From Methylocystis sp. L43 (GTDB taxonomy: Bacteria > Pseudomonadota > Alphaproteobacteria > Rhizobiales > Beijerinckiaceae): a stretch of DNA of 64,000 nucleotides. Shown in pieces: positions 20,078-29,061 of this stretch. The notes beneath the pieces were generated by a model, which saw only the letters and a program-made list of their open reading frames with translations, was not told where the DNA came from and made no database searches. The first letter of the stretch is position 1. Each line of letters opens with the position of its first letter. A program made the position numbers and the translations under genes. The stretch spans positions 62,001-126,000 of the forward strand of contig NZ_JADNRA010000036.1 of NCBI RefSeq assembly GCF_015709525.1. The letters are read 5' to 3'.

Positions 20078-20682
20078 ATATTGCAGCTGTGCTCTTGGCT
20101 GCTGGAGCCTCGAAGCGTTTCGGAGAGAACAACAAACTTCTTTCTGACCTTGGCGGGAAGCCGCTCATCCGCAGGGTGGCCGAAGCAGTCGTCAGCAGCG
20201 GCGTTGAAGTTGTCGTCGTTACCGGCTGCGATCGCCCGCAGATCGAAAAAGCTCTCGAAGGCTTGACGCTACGTTTTGCACACAATTTGAACTGGGAAAG
20301 CGGCATGGGAGAGTCGATCGCCGTCGGCGTAATGGCGCTCGGCCAGCAAGTTCAAGGGGCGTTTGTCGTCCCGGGCGATCTGCCTTTTTTGACATCGGAT
20401 CTGATCAAAGATCTGATGGCCGTCTTTATGGAAAGCCGCGGCGCTTTGATCACCTATCCGACCACGTGCATGGGCGAGCAACGCAACCCTGTTTTGTGGC
20501 CCCGACGATTCTTCTCCTCTCTGGCGGCGCTCTCTGGGTCGCTGGGCGCCAAGCAATTGCTTAGGAACTGCGCGGGTTCTCAAAAGCAGGCGCACGTATT
20601 TGATGAAAGCGCCTATGCCGACATTGACGCGCCCGCGGATTTGGAAGCCGCCCGTTCGCGATTGAACGTTGCGAATCCTTAA
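20074..20682 (+). CDS. MobA-like NTP transferase, molybdenum cofactor cytidylyltransferase (MocA)
   Basis: 202 residues, GTG start overlapping the previous stop by four bases. The nucleotide-binding motif LLAAGASKRFGENNKLL at the N-terminus and VPGDLPFLTSDLI in the middle identify the MobA/MocA family. In XdhC-linked operons this enzyme makes the cytosine dinucleotide form of the cofactor (MCD), the form used by PaoC-type enzymes. CTP rather than GTP use is inferred from context. Confidence 0.88.
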   Translation: MNIAAVLLAAGASKRFGENNKLLSDLGGKPLIRRVAEAVVSSGVEVVVVTGCDRPQIEKALEGLTLRFAHNLNWESGMGESIAVGVMALGQQVQGAFVVPGDLPFLTSDLIKDLMAVFMESRGALITYPTTCMGEQRNPVLWPRRFFSSLAALSGSLGAKQLLRNCAGSQKQAHVFDESAYADIDAPADLEAARSRLNVANP

Positions 20683-20921
20683 GAGCTTTTACGCGGCGCA
20701 GAATTCGTCATGCAAATGGGCCACTCTTAACAGCGCGCGCGGCGATAGATAGAGCAGCCGCGCGACTGCGTCCGGGCTTTGATGCACCTCAAAGAGCCGC
20801 GACCTTGATGTGTGCGGCTCAAGGAATATGTTTGCAGCGTTAGCGGCCATCAAGCGATCAACCTCCAAGACGACATTCGGCGCAGGATGGTTCCGGCGCC
20901 GCCGAGACAGCAGGCCCAGTC

Positions 20922-21638
20922 ATGCCCTATGAGCTCTATTATTGGCCCGGCATTCAAGGACGTGGAGAGTTCGTCAGGCTCGTGTTGGAAGAGGCCGGCG
21001 CCAGCTACATTGATATGGCGCGTGAGCCAAACGCCGAGGCGGCGCTTGTAGCTTTTCTCGAACGAACGGATCTTGTCCATCCGTCATTCGCACCGCCGTT
21101 CCTTAAAGTCGGACATGTGGTCATCGGACAGACCGCCGCAATATTGCTTTATCTCGGCGATCGTCACGATCTCGCGCCCAGCGACGCGGCGCGCAGACTT
21201 TGGGTTCACCAAATTCAGTTGACGATCGCTGATTTGGTCGGCGAGGCTCACGACACCCATCATCCTTTAGGCGGGGATTTGTACTATGAAGAGCAGAAAC
21301 CCGAGGCCTCACGCAGAGCCAAGTGGTTCCGTAAGGAACGGATACAAAAATATCTTGATTGGTTCGAAACGATTCTCGCACGCAATCCCGATGGCGACTC
21401 GCATCTCGTCGGCGATGCCTTGAGCTACGCCGATCTTTCCCTGTTCCAGGTTCTGGAAGGCTTGCTCTATGCGTTTCCCAAGACAACGAAGGCCCTTCTC
21501 GCCGAATCGCCGCGCGTGTCAGCTCTTCGCATGACGGTCGCGCAACGCCCGCGCATTCGCGCATACCTCGATAGCGATCGCCGGCTGAAATTCAACGAGC
21601 AGGGGATATTTCGTCACTATCCTGAACTCGATGGCTGA
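20922..21638 (+). CDS. Glutathione S-transferase family protein
   Basis: 238 residues. The N-terminal thioredoxin-like domain has YELYYWPGIQGRGEFVRLVLEEAG with a likely catalytic Tyr, followed by PPFLKVGHVVIGQTAAILLYL, the cis-Pro and glutathione-gamma-Glu site. The all-helical C-terminal domain includes GDALSYADLSLFQVLEG. It lies about 110 bases ahead of the ergothioneine genes on the same strand, but no direct link to them is shown. Confidence 0.85.
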   Translation: MPYELYYWPGIQGRGEFVRLVLEEAGASYIDMAREPNAEAALVAFLERTDLVHPSFAPPFLKVGHVVIGQTAAILLYLGDRHDLAPSDAARRLWVHQIQLTIADLVGEAHDTHHPLGGDLYYEEQKPEASRRAKWFRKERIQKYLDWFETILARNPDGDSHLVGDALSYADLSLFQVLEGLLYAFPKTTKALLAESPRVSALRMTVAQRPRIRAYLDSDRRLKFNEQGIFRHYPELDG

Positions 21639-21746
21639 TCAGCGGGGGCAGTCCTCACACGGATCTTAGATCGATCGCCTCGCCCTATATGCTCACCTTG
21701 TCCGCGCATGCAGCTCGGGTTCGGCTTGCTTCTTGGAGAGATGCTG

Positions 21747-23045
21747 ATGGGTGAATTAGCCTCAATTCTCGATACGCAGCTTTCGGCGAGCGCTCACGGC
21801 GCCTTGAGCGATCGTCTTTTCGAAACCCGCAGACTTTCCATCGAACTTGCGGCGCCGCTCAGCGCCGAAGACATGGTCGTCCAAGCGATGGAAGACGCCA
21901 GTCCGACCAAATGGCATCTCGCACACACATCATGGTTTTTTGAAACCTTTGTCTTGACGCCGTATCTGACGGACTATCAACTATTCGATGAGGCGTTCAA
22001 CTATTGCTTCAACTCCTACTATGAGCACCAGGGGCCCCGGCAACCTCGGCCGAAGCGCGGACTTCTCACCAGACCGTCGCTCGATCGGGTTCTCGCCTAT
22101 CGGGAGCATGTTGACTTGGCCTTGGCGCAACTCCTCGCAGAGCAAACCAACGCGCCGAAAGCATTGTTCGATACGCTCGAGGTCGGAATCAATCACGAGC
22201 AGCAACATCAGGAGCTTATGCTCACAGACATCCTCTCGCTTTTCGCTGCAAATCCCCTAAAGCCAGCCTACCGCCCGACCCAGCCCCGCTCCATTCCGGC
22301 GCCATGTGAGCCGCTACGCTGGATCGATTTTGCCGGCGGCGTCTTTCCGATCGGTCACGGGGGGAAGGGTTTTGCTTGGGACAATGAGGGTCCCCGCCAC
22401 GAAGTGCTCCTGCGCCCGTTTCGGCTTGCTGACCGCCTGGTCACAAATCGCGAGTGGTTGGCGTTCGTCGCCGACGGCGGGTACGAGACGGCGACCCTAT
22501 GGCTGTCCGACGGCTGGGCCGCGATCCTGCGCGAAAACTGGCATGCGCCACTCTATTGGGAGTCTCGTGACGGAGAGTGGTTTGAGATGTCGCTCGAAGG
22601 ACTGCAACCACTGAACCTCGATGCGCCGGTTGCACATGTGAGCTACTACGAAGCCGACGCTTTTGCGCGCTGGTCGGGCAAGCGATTGCCGACGGAATTT
22701 GAATGGGAGGTCGCGGCGGCCGCGGCGCCAAAGCAGGGAAATTTTCTTGAAACGGCGGCACTGCATCCGCGACCGGCTGAAGTCAGACCCAATGGATCGC
22801 TTCGTCAGATGTTCGGCGATGTCTGGGAATGGACCCAGAGCGCCTATCTGCCCTATCCGGGCTATCGCGCCCCTGAGGGAGCGCTGGGAGAATACAATGG
22901 CAAGTTTATGGTTGGTCAGCACGTGTTGCGCGGCGGCTCCTGTGTAACCCCGCAAGATCACGTCCGCCCGAGCTATCGCAACTTCTTTTATCCGCATCAG
23001 CGTTGGCAGTTTTTGGGCCTACGCCTCGCTTCGGAGATCGCCTGA
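21747..23045 (+). CDS. egtB: Ergothioneine biosynthesis protein EgtB
   Basis: Non-heme iron sulfoxide synthase that joins hercynine to a thiol (gamma-glutamylcysteine or cysteine). 432 residues from the ATG at 21747, chosen because TTGGAGAG lies at the right distance; upstream ATGs are possible. N-terminal DinB-like domain: SPTKWHLAHTSWFFETF and the iron-binding HX3H in NHEQQHQELML (His150, His154). C-terminal formylglycine-generating-type domain: GGVFPIGHGGKGFAWDNEGPRHEV and LPTEFEWEVAAA, ending near RNFFYPHQRWQF. Its stop overlaps the egtD start. Confidence 0.93.
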   Translation: MGELASILDTQLSASAHGALSDRLFETRRLSIELAAPLSAEDMVVQAMEDASPTKWHLAHTSWFFETFVLTPYLTDYQLFDEAFNYCFNSYYEHQGPRQPRPKRGLLTRPSLDRVLAYREHVDLALAQLLAEQTNAPKALFDTLEVGINHEQQHQELMLTDILSLFAANPLKPAYRPTQPRSIPAPCEPLRWIDFAGGVFPIGHGGKGFAWDNEGPRHEVLLRPFRLADRLVTNREWLAFVADGGYETATLWLSDGWAAILRENWHAPLYWESRDGEWFEMSLEGLQPLNLDAPVAHVSYYEADAFARWSGKRLPTEFEWEVAAAAAPKQGNFLETAALHPRPAEVRPNGSLRQMFGDVWEWTQSAYLPYPGYRAPEGALGEYNGKFMVGQHVLRGGSCVTPQDHVRPSYRNFFYPHQRWQFLGLRLASEIA

Positions 23046-24007
23046 TGTCAGAGGTGACGGAACGCTCGGCGCCGCTCGTGCGGCAAGCGGACGACTTCGC
23101 TTTTAGCGTGCTCGAGGGCCTGTCCCGGCCAAAGAAGAGTCTTCCCTGTCGCTTCTTTTATGACGCTAAAGGCAGCGCGCTTTTCGAAGACATCACGCGC
23201 CAGCCCGAATACTATCCCACGAGAACTGAGGTTGGGATTCTTACAGCCAATGCGATGCAGATGCTCGAGGGAGCGGTCGCAGAGACGGTTCTCGTCGAGT
23301 TCGGCTCCGGTTCGAGCATCAAGACGGAAATCTTGCTCGGACATATGCCGCGTCTACACGCCTATGTGCCGATCGATATCTCGGAGAGCGCTCTCACGGA
23401 TGCTCGAGAGCGGCTGACGGCGCGATTTTCCGGACTCAACATTCAGCTTCTATTGGCTGATTTTTCGCATCCCATCGAGCTTCCTCCCGAGCTGGCGGAA
23501 CGGCCGAAGCTGGGATTTTTCCCTGGATCGACGATCGGCAATTTCGTCCCTGCGGAGGCGACGCAGTTGCTACGCGCGATGCGAGAGACGCTTTCGCCGC
23601 GCGGAAAGCTGATCATCGGCGTCGATCTGAAAAAGGACGTCCGCCAACTTGTTGCAGCTTACGATGATGCAAATGGGGTCACCGCCGCATTCAATCTCAA
23701 TCTCCTTGTACGCATTAATCGTGAACTCGATGCGACATTCGATCTTCAAGCCTTTCGCCATGCGGCGACCTACGAGCCCTTCGAAGGACGCATTGAGATG
23801 TATCTCGTCAGTTTGAAGGATCAGGACGTCTGGGTGGCGGGAAGAAAAATTCGCTTCCGCGAAGCGGAGACGATTCACACCGAAAGCGCTTACAAATACA
23901 CGACCGAGGAGTTCCATCTGATCGCGCAGGCGGCGGGGTGGACCCCTCTGCGCGTGTGGAAAGATGAACTCAATCTATTCAGCGTACATGAATTGGTCGC
24001 GCCTTGA
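23045..24007 (+). CDS. egtD: L-histidine N-alpha-methyltransferase EgtD
   Basis: Trimethylates histidine to hercynine, the substrate of EgtB. 320 residues from the ATG at 23045, overlapping the egtB stop (TGATG). Motifs: PCRFFYDAKGSALFEDI and QPEYYPTRTE at the N-terminus, the SAM site LVEFGSGSSIKTEILL, then FFPGSTIGNF. No egtA, egtC or egtE is next to it, so the C-S lyase step must be encoded elsewhere or done by a general enzyme. Confidence 0.95.
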   Translation: MSEVTERSAPLVRQADDFAFSVLEGLSRPKKSLPCRFFYDAKGSALFEDITRQPEYYPTRTEVGILTANAMQMLEGAVAETVLVEFGSGSSIKTEILLGHMPRLHAYVPIDISESALTDARERLTARFSGLNIQLLLADFSHPIELPPELAERPKLGFFPGSTIGNFVPAEATQLLRAMRETLSPRGKLIIGVDLKKDVRQLVAAYDDANGVTAAFNLNLLVRINRELDATFDLQAFRHAATYEPFEGRIEMYLVSLKDQDVWVAGRKIRFREAETIHTESAYKYTTEEFHLIAQAAGWTPLRVWKDELNLFSVHELVAP

Positions 24008-24028
24008 GCGGAGGACGACACAGACGGG

Positions 24029-25006
24029 ATGAGCCGAATGCCCACGACGGTGGTGAGCGAAGCAGAGCAAAACGCTTGGCCAGCATTGCCCTACTTCGCC
24101 TGGCGAGAGACCTGTACGACTCTGCATCTCTGGACTCAGATCGTCGGCAAGATCCGGCTGTCGCTGACTCCTTGGCAAAACCACTCCTGGCACGTTGCGC
24201 TTTATGTGACGACGCGTGGCCTCACAACGTCGCCAATCGCATATGGCGCAAGCATCTTTCAGATTGATTTCGATTTTATAGACCACGTGCTTAGTATAAC
24301 GACGAGCGATGGCGACGAACGCCAAATGCAGCTCCGATCTCAGACTGTCGCCGACTTTTACGCGCATCTTTTCAGCAGGCTCGAGGAGTTGAGCATTTTT
24401 GTGCGCATCAATGAACATCCCAACGAGATACCTGATGCGCTTCCCTTCACCGCGGACCGGATTCATGCCGACTACGATCCTGTTTATGCAAACTGCTTTT
24501 GGAGATTGCTTGTGCAAGCCGATCGCGTCTTCAAAACCTTTCGCACGGGCTTCGTTGGCAAGGTCAGCCCTGTGCATTTTTTTTGGGGCAGTTTCGATCT
24601 GGCGGTGACGAGGTTTTCCGGTCGCGGCGCGCCGCGCCATCCCGGGGGCGTTCCAAATCTTGCGGACGCCGTTGTGCGCGAAGCCTACTCGCATGAGGTG
24701 AGCAGCGCGGGCTTTTGGCCTGGCGGCGGCTCGATCGATTTTCCCGCTTTCTATTCCTACGCCTATCCCGCGCCGCCGGGATTCGAACGCGCGCCGGTAG
24801 GACCCGAGGGCGCATTTTTTAGCCAGGATCTCAAGGAATTCATCCTGCCCTATGACATCGTGCGAAAAGCTGAAGATCCGGATGCGACGCTCCTTCGCTT
24901 TTTGCAAAGCACATATGACGCTGCCGCCGACGCCGGCGGATGGGACCGCATGGCGCTCGAATGTCCATTAGGACATGTCGGCGTCCCGCGGCCCATTCGC
25001 GGATAA
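24029..25006 (+). CDS. DUF5996 family protein
   Basis: 325 residues, no signal peptide or membrane segment. The N-terminal WPALPYFAWRETCTTLHLWTQIVGKIRL and the later SPVHFFWGSFDLAVTRFSGR are typical of DUF5996, a soluble family of unknown function. It starts 22 bases after egtD and could be co-transcribed. It is rich in aromatic residues and has His-Pro and Asp-Tyr patches that may form a binding site, but no catalytic motif is recognised. Confidence 0.75.
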   Translation: MSRMPTTVVSEAEQNAWPALPYFAWRETCTTLHLWTQIVGKIRLSLTPWQNHSWHVALYVTTRGLTTSPIAYGASIFQIDFDFIDHVLSITTSDGDERQMQLRSQTVADFYAHLFSRLEELSIFVRINEHPNEIPDALPFTADRIHADYDPVYANCFWRLLVQADRVFKTFRTGFVGKVSPVHFFWGSFDLAVTRFSGRGAPRHPGGVPNLADAVVREAYSHEVSSAGFWPGGGSIDFPAFYSYAYPAPPGFERAPVGPEGAFFSQDLKEFILPYDIVRKAEDPDATLLRFLQSTYDAAADAGGWDRMALECPLGHVGVPRPIRG

Positions 25007-25180
25007 GGCGTTCTACCGATCCGCGTGCGACTTTCTGTTCTTTCACTCGGATCTGGGACCCCGAGCCGGTCCTCGCTCGCCCTTGCCGCGGCATGTCGGC
25101 ACTCGATCAAACCATGGCTTTGCGCTAAGCTTTCCTTCGATTCACGAATTCATTCGTCCGCCGACCGATGGAGATCTTAA

Positions 25181-25882
25181 ATGCGGCATTCTCTTCCACG
25201 CAGGCTTCTCGCTGAATTTCTTGGGACTTTTTGGCTCGTGTTCGGCGGGTGCGGCAGCGCGGTGATTTCCGCCGGCTTTCCACAGCTCGGCATTGGCTTC
25301 CTCGGCGTGGCGCTCGCCTTCGGGCTCACGGTGCTGACGGGCGCTTACGCCTTCGGCCCCGTGTCTGGCGGCCATTTCAATCCAGCGGTGACGCTCGGCG
25401 TCGCGACGGCCGGCCGCTTCTCCTGGAAGGACGTCGGACCCTTCTGGGTGGTGCAGCTTCTCGGCGCGACATTTGCGGCTTTCGTGCTGCTCAAGATCGC
25501 TCAGGGCAACATTGATTTTTCACTCGCCAATGGCTTTGCCGCCAACGGCTATGACGAACATTCCCCCGCTGGATACACATGGCAGTCTGGCCTTCTTGCG
25601 GAAATCGTGCTGACGGCGTTTTTCCTGCTTGTCATTCTGGGCACGACGGAAGGTCGCGCGCCGGTCGCCTTCGCGCCAATCGCGATCGGATTGGCGCTGA
25701 CGCTGATCCATCTGGTCGACATCCCCATCACCAACGCTTCGGTGAACCCTGCACGTTCGACAAGCCAGGCGCTCTTCGTCGGCGGCTGGGCCCTCGAACA
25801 ACTTTGGCTGTTCTGGGTCGCGCCGCTCGTCGGCGCCGTGATCGGGGGGCTCATTCATCGCTTTACCCTTGCTGATGAATGA
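25181..25882 (+). CDS. aqpZ: Aquaporin Z family water channel
   Basis: 233 residues with six membrane segments. Both NPA boxes are intact: [10 protein letters not shown] (67-69) and ASVNPARS (189-191). The arginine after the second box and His near 177 form the narrow selectivity filter of water-specific channels. Starts at the ATG at 25181. The gene stands alone, convergent with the PsiF-repeat gene. Confidence 0.95.
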   Translation: MRHSLPRRLLAEFLGTFWLVFGGCGSAVISAGFPQLGIGFLGVALAFGLTVLTGAYAFGPVSGGHFNPAVTLGVATAGRFSWKDVGPFWVVQLLGATFAAFVLLKIAQGNIDFSLANGFAANGYDEHSPAGYTWQSGLLAEIVLTAFFLLVILGTTEGRAPVAFAPIAIGLALTLIHLVDIPITNASVNPARSTSQALFVGGWALEQLWLFWVAPLVGAVIGGLIHRFTLADE

Positions 25883-25936
25883 GTGACGCGAACCGCCGCG
25901 ATCACTTGCGTGAAAAGCAGCTGATCCGAGACGCAT

Positions 25937-26218
25937 TCAGTGGACGCTCGGCTTCGCCGCAGCGTCCCTGACACACTTCTTCGTGAAGCTCGTCCGGGCT
26001 GCGCCTGCCAGTTTCTTTTCAGCCGCAGCGGCGTCGCAGGCGCTTGCAGCGGCGTCTCTGTCGCACTTTTTCATGAAACTTTTCAGCGCTGCGCCGTGCA
26101 GCTTCTTTTCTGTCGCCTTGGCGGCGCAGTCCGGGCCAGCCGGCGTTTGAGCGATAGCAGCAGCCGAAACCAAAGCCCCAGCGACGCATATACCGGCAAT
26201 CAAAATTCTTACCGACAT
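25937..26218 (-). CDS. PsiF-repeat periplasmic protein
   Basis: 93 residues from the ATG of MSVRILIAGI (26218). A signal peptide ends near AIAQ. The mature part holds two copies of the PsiF repeat: CAAKATEKKLHGAALKSFMKKC and CDAAAAEKKLAGAARTSFTKKC, each here quoted whole at about 22 residues split by its KK pairs; both begin and end with Cys, so two disulfides are likely. PsiF is phosphate-starvation-induced in E. coli; the biochemical role is unknown. Confidence 0.85.
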   Translation of the reverse strand: MSVRILIAGICVAGALVSAAAIAQTPAGPDCAAKATEKKLHGAALKSFMKKCDRDAAASACDAAAAEKKLAGAARTSFTKKCVRDAAAKPSVH

Positions 26219-26317
26219 GTTGTCCTCCCGTAGCTTCAGCGAAGAGACCAAGTTAACGATGACGACGCGATCTGCTGAGATGACCTGAGCCCATGCAGAC
26301 CGCAGGCGCCGACGACG

Positions 26318-26524
26318 TCAGCGCTCCGCGAGCGCATCAGCGGCGTCGCTGTCTTCGCTCGCTCGCGCTTCCGCTAAAAACAACGCCCTGTCCGTTTCCA
26401 GCCCCTCCAACAGATCGCGGAACCGGTCGGGGAGCGGCTCTCGAAGAACGTCGTCGTAGGTTTGCCGTAGCAATTCGGCGATTTCATCGCCGACTTTTTG
26501 GCCATACATTGGGGACCGACGCAT
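26318..26524 (-). CDS. NepR-like anti-sigma factor
   Basis: 68 residues from the ATG at 26524, which has GGAGG six bases upstream (an upstream GTG at 26545 would add seven residues). The core GDEIAELLRQTYDDVLREPLP then DRFRDLLEGL matches the NepR helices that hold the EcfG general-stress sigma factor and are titrated by phosphorylated PhyR. Neither ecfG nor phyR lies beside it, unlike the usual cluster, so this is an orphan or second copy. Confidence 0.75.
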   Translation of the reverse strand: MRRSPMYGQKVGDEIAELLRQTYDDVLREPLPDRFRDLLEGLETDRALFLAEARASEDSDAADALAER

Positions 26525-26566
26525 GTTACGCCTCCACTCGCCCACAGCGGACGTGAGAGCGTCGAC

Positions 26567-26635
26567 TTAGGTTGCGGCCATAATGTGAGCGACGCGGTCC
26601 CGGTGGGCCTGCATCAGGCGATTTGTAAAATTCAT
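26567..26635 (-). CDS. Possible 22-residue peptide upstream of the NepR-like gene
   Basis: ATG at 26635 to TAA at 26567, reading MNFTNRLMQAHRDRVAHIMA plus two residues. The composition looks protein-like (an amphipathic helix) and it lies just upstream of the NepR-like gene on the same strand. No good ribosome site is seen. It could be a fragment of an older gene. Confidence 0.25.
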   Translation of the reverse strand: MNFTNRLMQAHRDRVAHIMAAT

Positions 26636-26795
26636 GGTAAATTAGACACAAAGCATTCTGCTTAATCGGGCCGCCATTACCATCTTCAGAGCCCGCAGCC
26701 GTTCGCATGCCATCTTGTGAGCGTTGAAGGCGCAGCGATTTCTGACCGCTGCTCAAAAAGCCACGTCCGAGTATGTAATTTCAATATCGATCATT

Positions 26796-26811
26796 TGGCG
26801 CTATCCTTGCG
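26796..26811 (+). promoter_or_regulatory. Candidate sigma-54-type promoter of the carbonic anhydrase gene
   Basis: TGGCGCTATCCTTGCG matches the -24/-12 pattern TGGCACG-N4-TTGC with the key GG (26797-26798) and GC (26809-26810) ten bases apart. Transcription would start near 26822, about 30 bases before the ATG. No enhancer site was identified, so this rests on the motif only. Confidence 0.3.
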
Positions 26812-26853
26812 CGACAGCGTTAGAGCGTTGTTTTCTCTCTCGGAGGATCGCGT

Positions 26854-27621
26854 ATGTGTCAGGCGTGTGGCTTTGCCGATATCGTTCATGGCGGCAAAAT
26901 GCGCCGCAGAGCCTTTGTCTTCGGCGCCGCTGCGGCGGGCGCGCTGACGGTCGTTGGAAGCGCGAGCGCCCAGGGCCGAAAATCCCAGTCAAAACAAGCC
27001 AAGCCGAATAGGGCGCCGCCCAAGCCTGAGAACGTGATGAGTCCGGACGACGCGTTGGCGCGCCTGATGGAGGGCAACAAGCGATATCAGAAGGGCGCCG
27101 CACGACGGCACGACTTCGTCGCGGAACGCGAGGCCCTCGTCGGCGGACAGAACCCCTACGCTGCGGTTCTCAGCTGCGCGGATTCGCGGATCGCGCCGGA
27201 ATACGCCTTTGACAGTTCGCGCGGAGATTTATTTGTGGTTCGCGTCGCCGGCAACTTCGCCAACCCGGACAATATCGCGAGCTTGGAATATGCGGTGGAG
27301 GTGCTGAAGACGCCTGTGATTCTGGTGCTCTGTCACGAAGCCTGCGGCGCGGTTCAATCGGCGATTTCCTCAATACAGGATCATACGACTTTGCCTGGCC
27401 ACCTTCCCTCGCTGGTCGCTGCTCTGGCCCCTGCGGTCAAAGCGGTCGCTGGCCGCCCAGGCGATCAATTAGAAAACGCGACGATGGAAAACGCGCGGCT
27501 ATGCGTCGAGACGCTCAAGTCCGCAACGCCTTTGCTAAGCGCCGCTTTCAACGAAAAGCGCTTCAAAATCGCGAGCGGAATTTACCGGCTCGGCGACGGT
27601 CGGGTCGATCTTTTTGCGTGA
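26854..27621 (+). CDS. Exported beta-class carbonic anhydrase with Tat signal
   Basis: 255 residues. Interconverts CO2 and bicarbonate. The zinc site is complete: Cys108, Asp110 and Arg112 in VLSCADSRIAPE, and His161/Cys164 in CHEACGAV. The start at 26854 is supported by GGAGG seven bases upstream. The N-terminus carries a twin-arginine stretch MRRRAFVFGAAAAGALTVVG from residue 16, preceded by an unusual MCQACG leader. Export of the folded zinc enzyme to the periplasm is therefore likely. It stands alone, convergent with lldD. Confidence 0.9.
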   Translation: MCQACGFADIVHGGKMRRRAFVFGAAAAGALTVVGSASAQGRKSQSKQAKPNRAPPKPENVMSPDDALARLMEGNKRYQKGAARRHDFVAEREALVGGQNPYAAVLSCADSRIAPEYAFDSSRGDLFVVRVAGNFANPDNIASLEYAVEVLKTPVILVLCHEACGAVQSAISSIQDHTTLPGHLPSLVAALAPAVKAVAGRPGDQLENATMENARLCVETLKSATPLLSAAFNEKRFKIASGIYRLGDGRVDLFA

Positions 27622-27720
27622 GGCTGAAGAGCTGACGCTGGCTTATTGGCGCCGGTCACGAAACGTAACGTCGATGGCGGCGCAAGAACGTCAGTTGATC
27701 CGAACGGCCGACCGCGCCTG

Positions 27721-28854
27721 CTATGAAGCGAGAATCTGCCGATCGATCTGCGCAATCGAAGTGACGCCCGTCAAAGTCATCGCCACGCGCATTTCTTTGG
27801 CGAATATCTCGAGCATATTCTCGACGCCACCCTGTCCGGCCGCAGCCAGCGCATAGGCTGCGGCCCGCCCGAGCAGGACGCCCTTGGCGCCGAGCGCCAG
27901 CATGCGCACCACGTCCAGTCCGGACCGCACGCCTGAATCGACGAATACTTCAAGGTCGCTTCCGACGGCGTCCGCAATCGGGGGCAAGGCTTTGGCTGTC
28001 GACAGCGCCCCATCGAGCTGCCGTCCGCCGTGATTGGAAACGATGATCCCATTCGCTCCGAACCGCACGGCGTCCCGTGCGTCCTCAGGATCCAATATGC
28101 CCTTAAGGATCAAAGGCCCCTTCCAGAACTCGCGGATCCATTCCAGGTCCGACCAGCTGATCGACGGATCAATGTTTTTTCCAAGCCAGCCGATGTAGTC
28201 CTGCAGTCCGGTCGCCTTGCCGAGATATTTTGAGATGTTGCCGAGATCGTGCGGTCGTCCGCGGATCCCGACATCGAGGGCCCAAGCGGGCTTTGTCATC
28301 GCCTGCAGTACTCGCCGCTGCATGGCGTAGGGTCCCGACAAGCCGGAATGGGCGTCGCGGTAGCGCGATCCATGCACGGGCAGGTCTACCGTAAAGACAA
28401 GGTTTTTCACGCCCGCACGTTGGGCGCGCTCCAACATCGACTGCATGAAGCCACGATCTTTGAGCACGTAGAGCTGAAACCAGATCGGCTGCGGGCATTG
28501 CGACGTAACTTCTTCGAGCGAACAGACCGAGAGCGTCGACACCACGCAAGGAACGCCCTTGTTCGCCGCGGCATTGGCCATCTGAACCTCGCCTCGACGG
28601 GCGAACAATCCGGTCAGGCCCACAGGCGCCAGGATCACCGGAAGCTCAGAAGCCTGACCGAACCACGCCGTCGCGAGACTGAGGTCGGAAACGTTCTTCA
28701 GCACGCGCTGTCTGAGGTTCACCGCTCTCAAATCAGCGACATTGGCCTGCAGCGTGTCTTCGGCGTTCGCGCCGCCATCGATATAATCAAAGAGGAAGCG
28801 CGGCAGCTTGCGCTGCGCGACCTTTCGATAATCCGAAGCTGACGAAACAATCAT
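27721..28854 (-). CDS. lldD: FMN-dependent L-lactate dehydrogenase / alpha-hydroxyacid oxidase
   Basis: 377 residues from the ATG of [18 protein letters not shown] (28854), with GGAGA six bases upstream. Oxidises an L-2-hydroxy acid, most likely lactate, feeding electrons to the respiratory chain. FMN-barrel signatures: [14 protein letters not shown] near the N-terminus, [16 protein letters not shown], and the active-site loop [15 protein letters not shown] with the catalytic His. The family also includes glycolate and mandelate oxidases, so substrate is not certain. Confidence 0.9.
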   Translation of the reverse strand: MIVSSASDYRKVAQRKLPRFLFDYIDGGANAEDTLQANVADLRAVNLRQRVLKNVSDLSLATAWFGQASELPVILAPVGLTGLFARRGEVQMANAAANKGVPCVVSTLSVCSLEEVTSQCPQPIWFQLYVLKDRGFMQSMLERAQRAGVKNLVFTVDLPVHGSRYRDAHSGLSGPYAMQRRVLQAMTKPAWALDVGIRGRPHDLGNISKYLGKATGLQDYIGWLGKNIDPSISWSDLEWIREFWKGPLILKGILDPEDARDAVRFGANGIIVSNHGGRQLDGALSTAKALPPIADAVGSDLEVFVDSGVRSGLDVVRMLALGAKGVLLGRAAAYALAAAGQGGVENMLEIFAKEMRVAMTLTGVTSIAQIDRQILAS

Positions 28855-29061
28855 TCGATTCTCCAAAGCTGGTCGGGCGCTGGAGCGTGAGCGCGAGCCT
28901 ACGCCTGAACGCACAGGCGCGCGTCGAGGGTTGACGCCTTCCGCTTTGATCGCAGGAGCGCGGCGCATCGTCAAACCGATCTATCGCCTTGGACGCTTGC
29001 CGCTTCGTCACAGATCAAGAGCGCTTCGCGTGCGAACTGGCCTGTATCGCAAATGGAGGGA

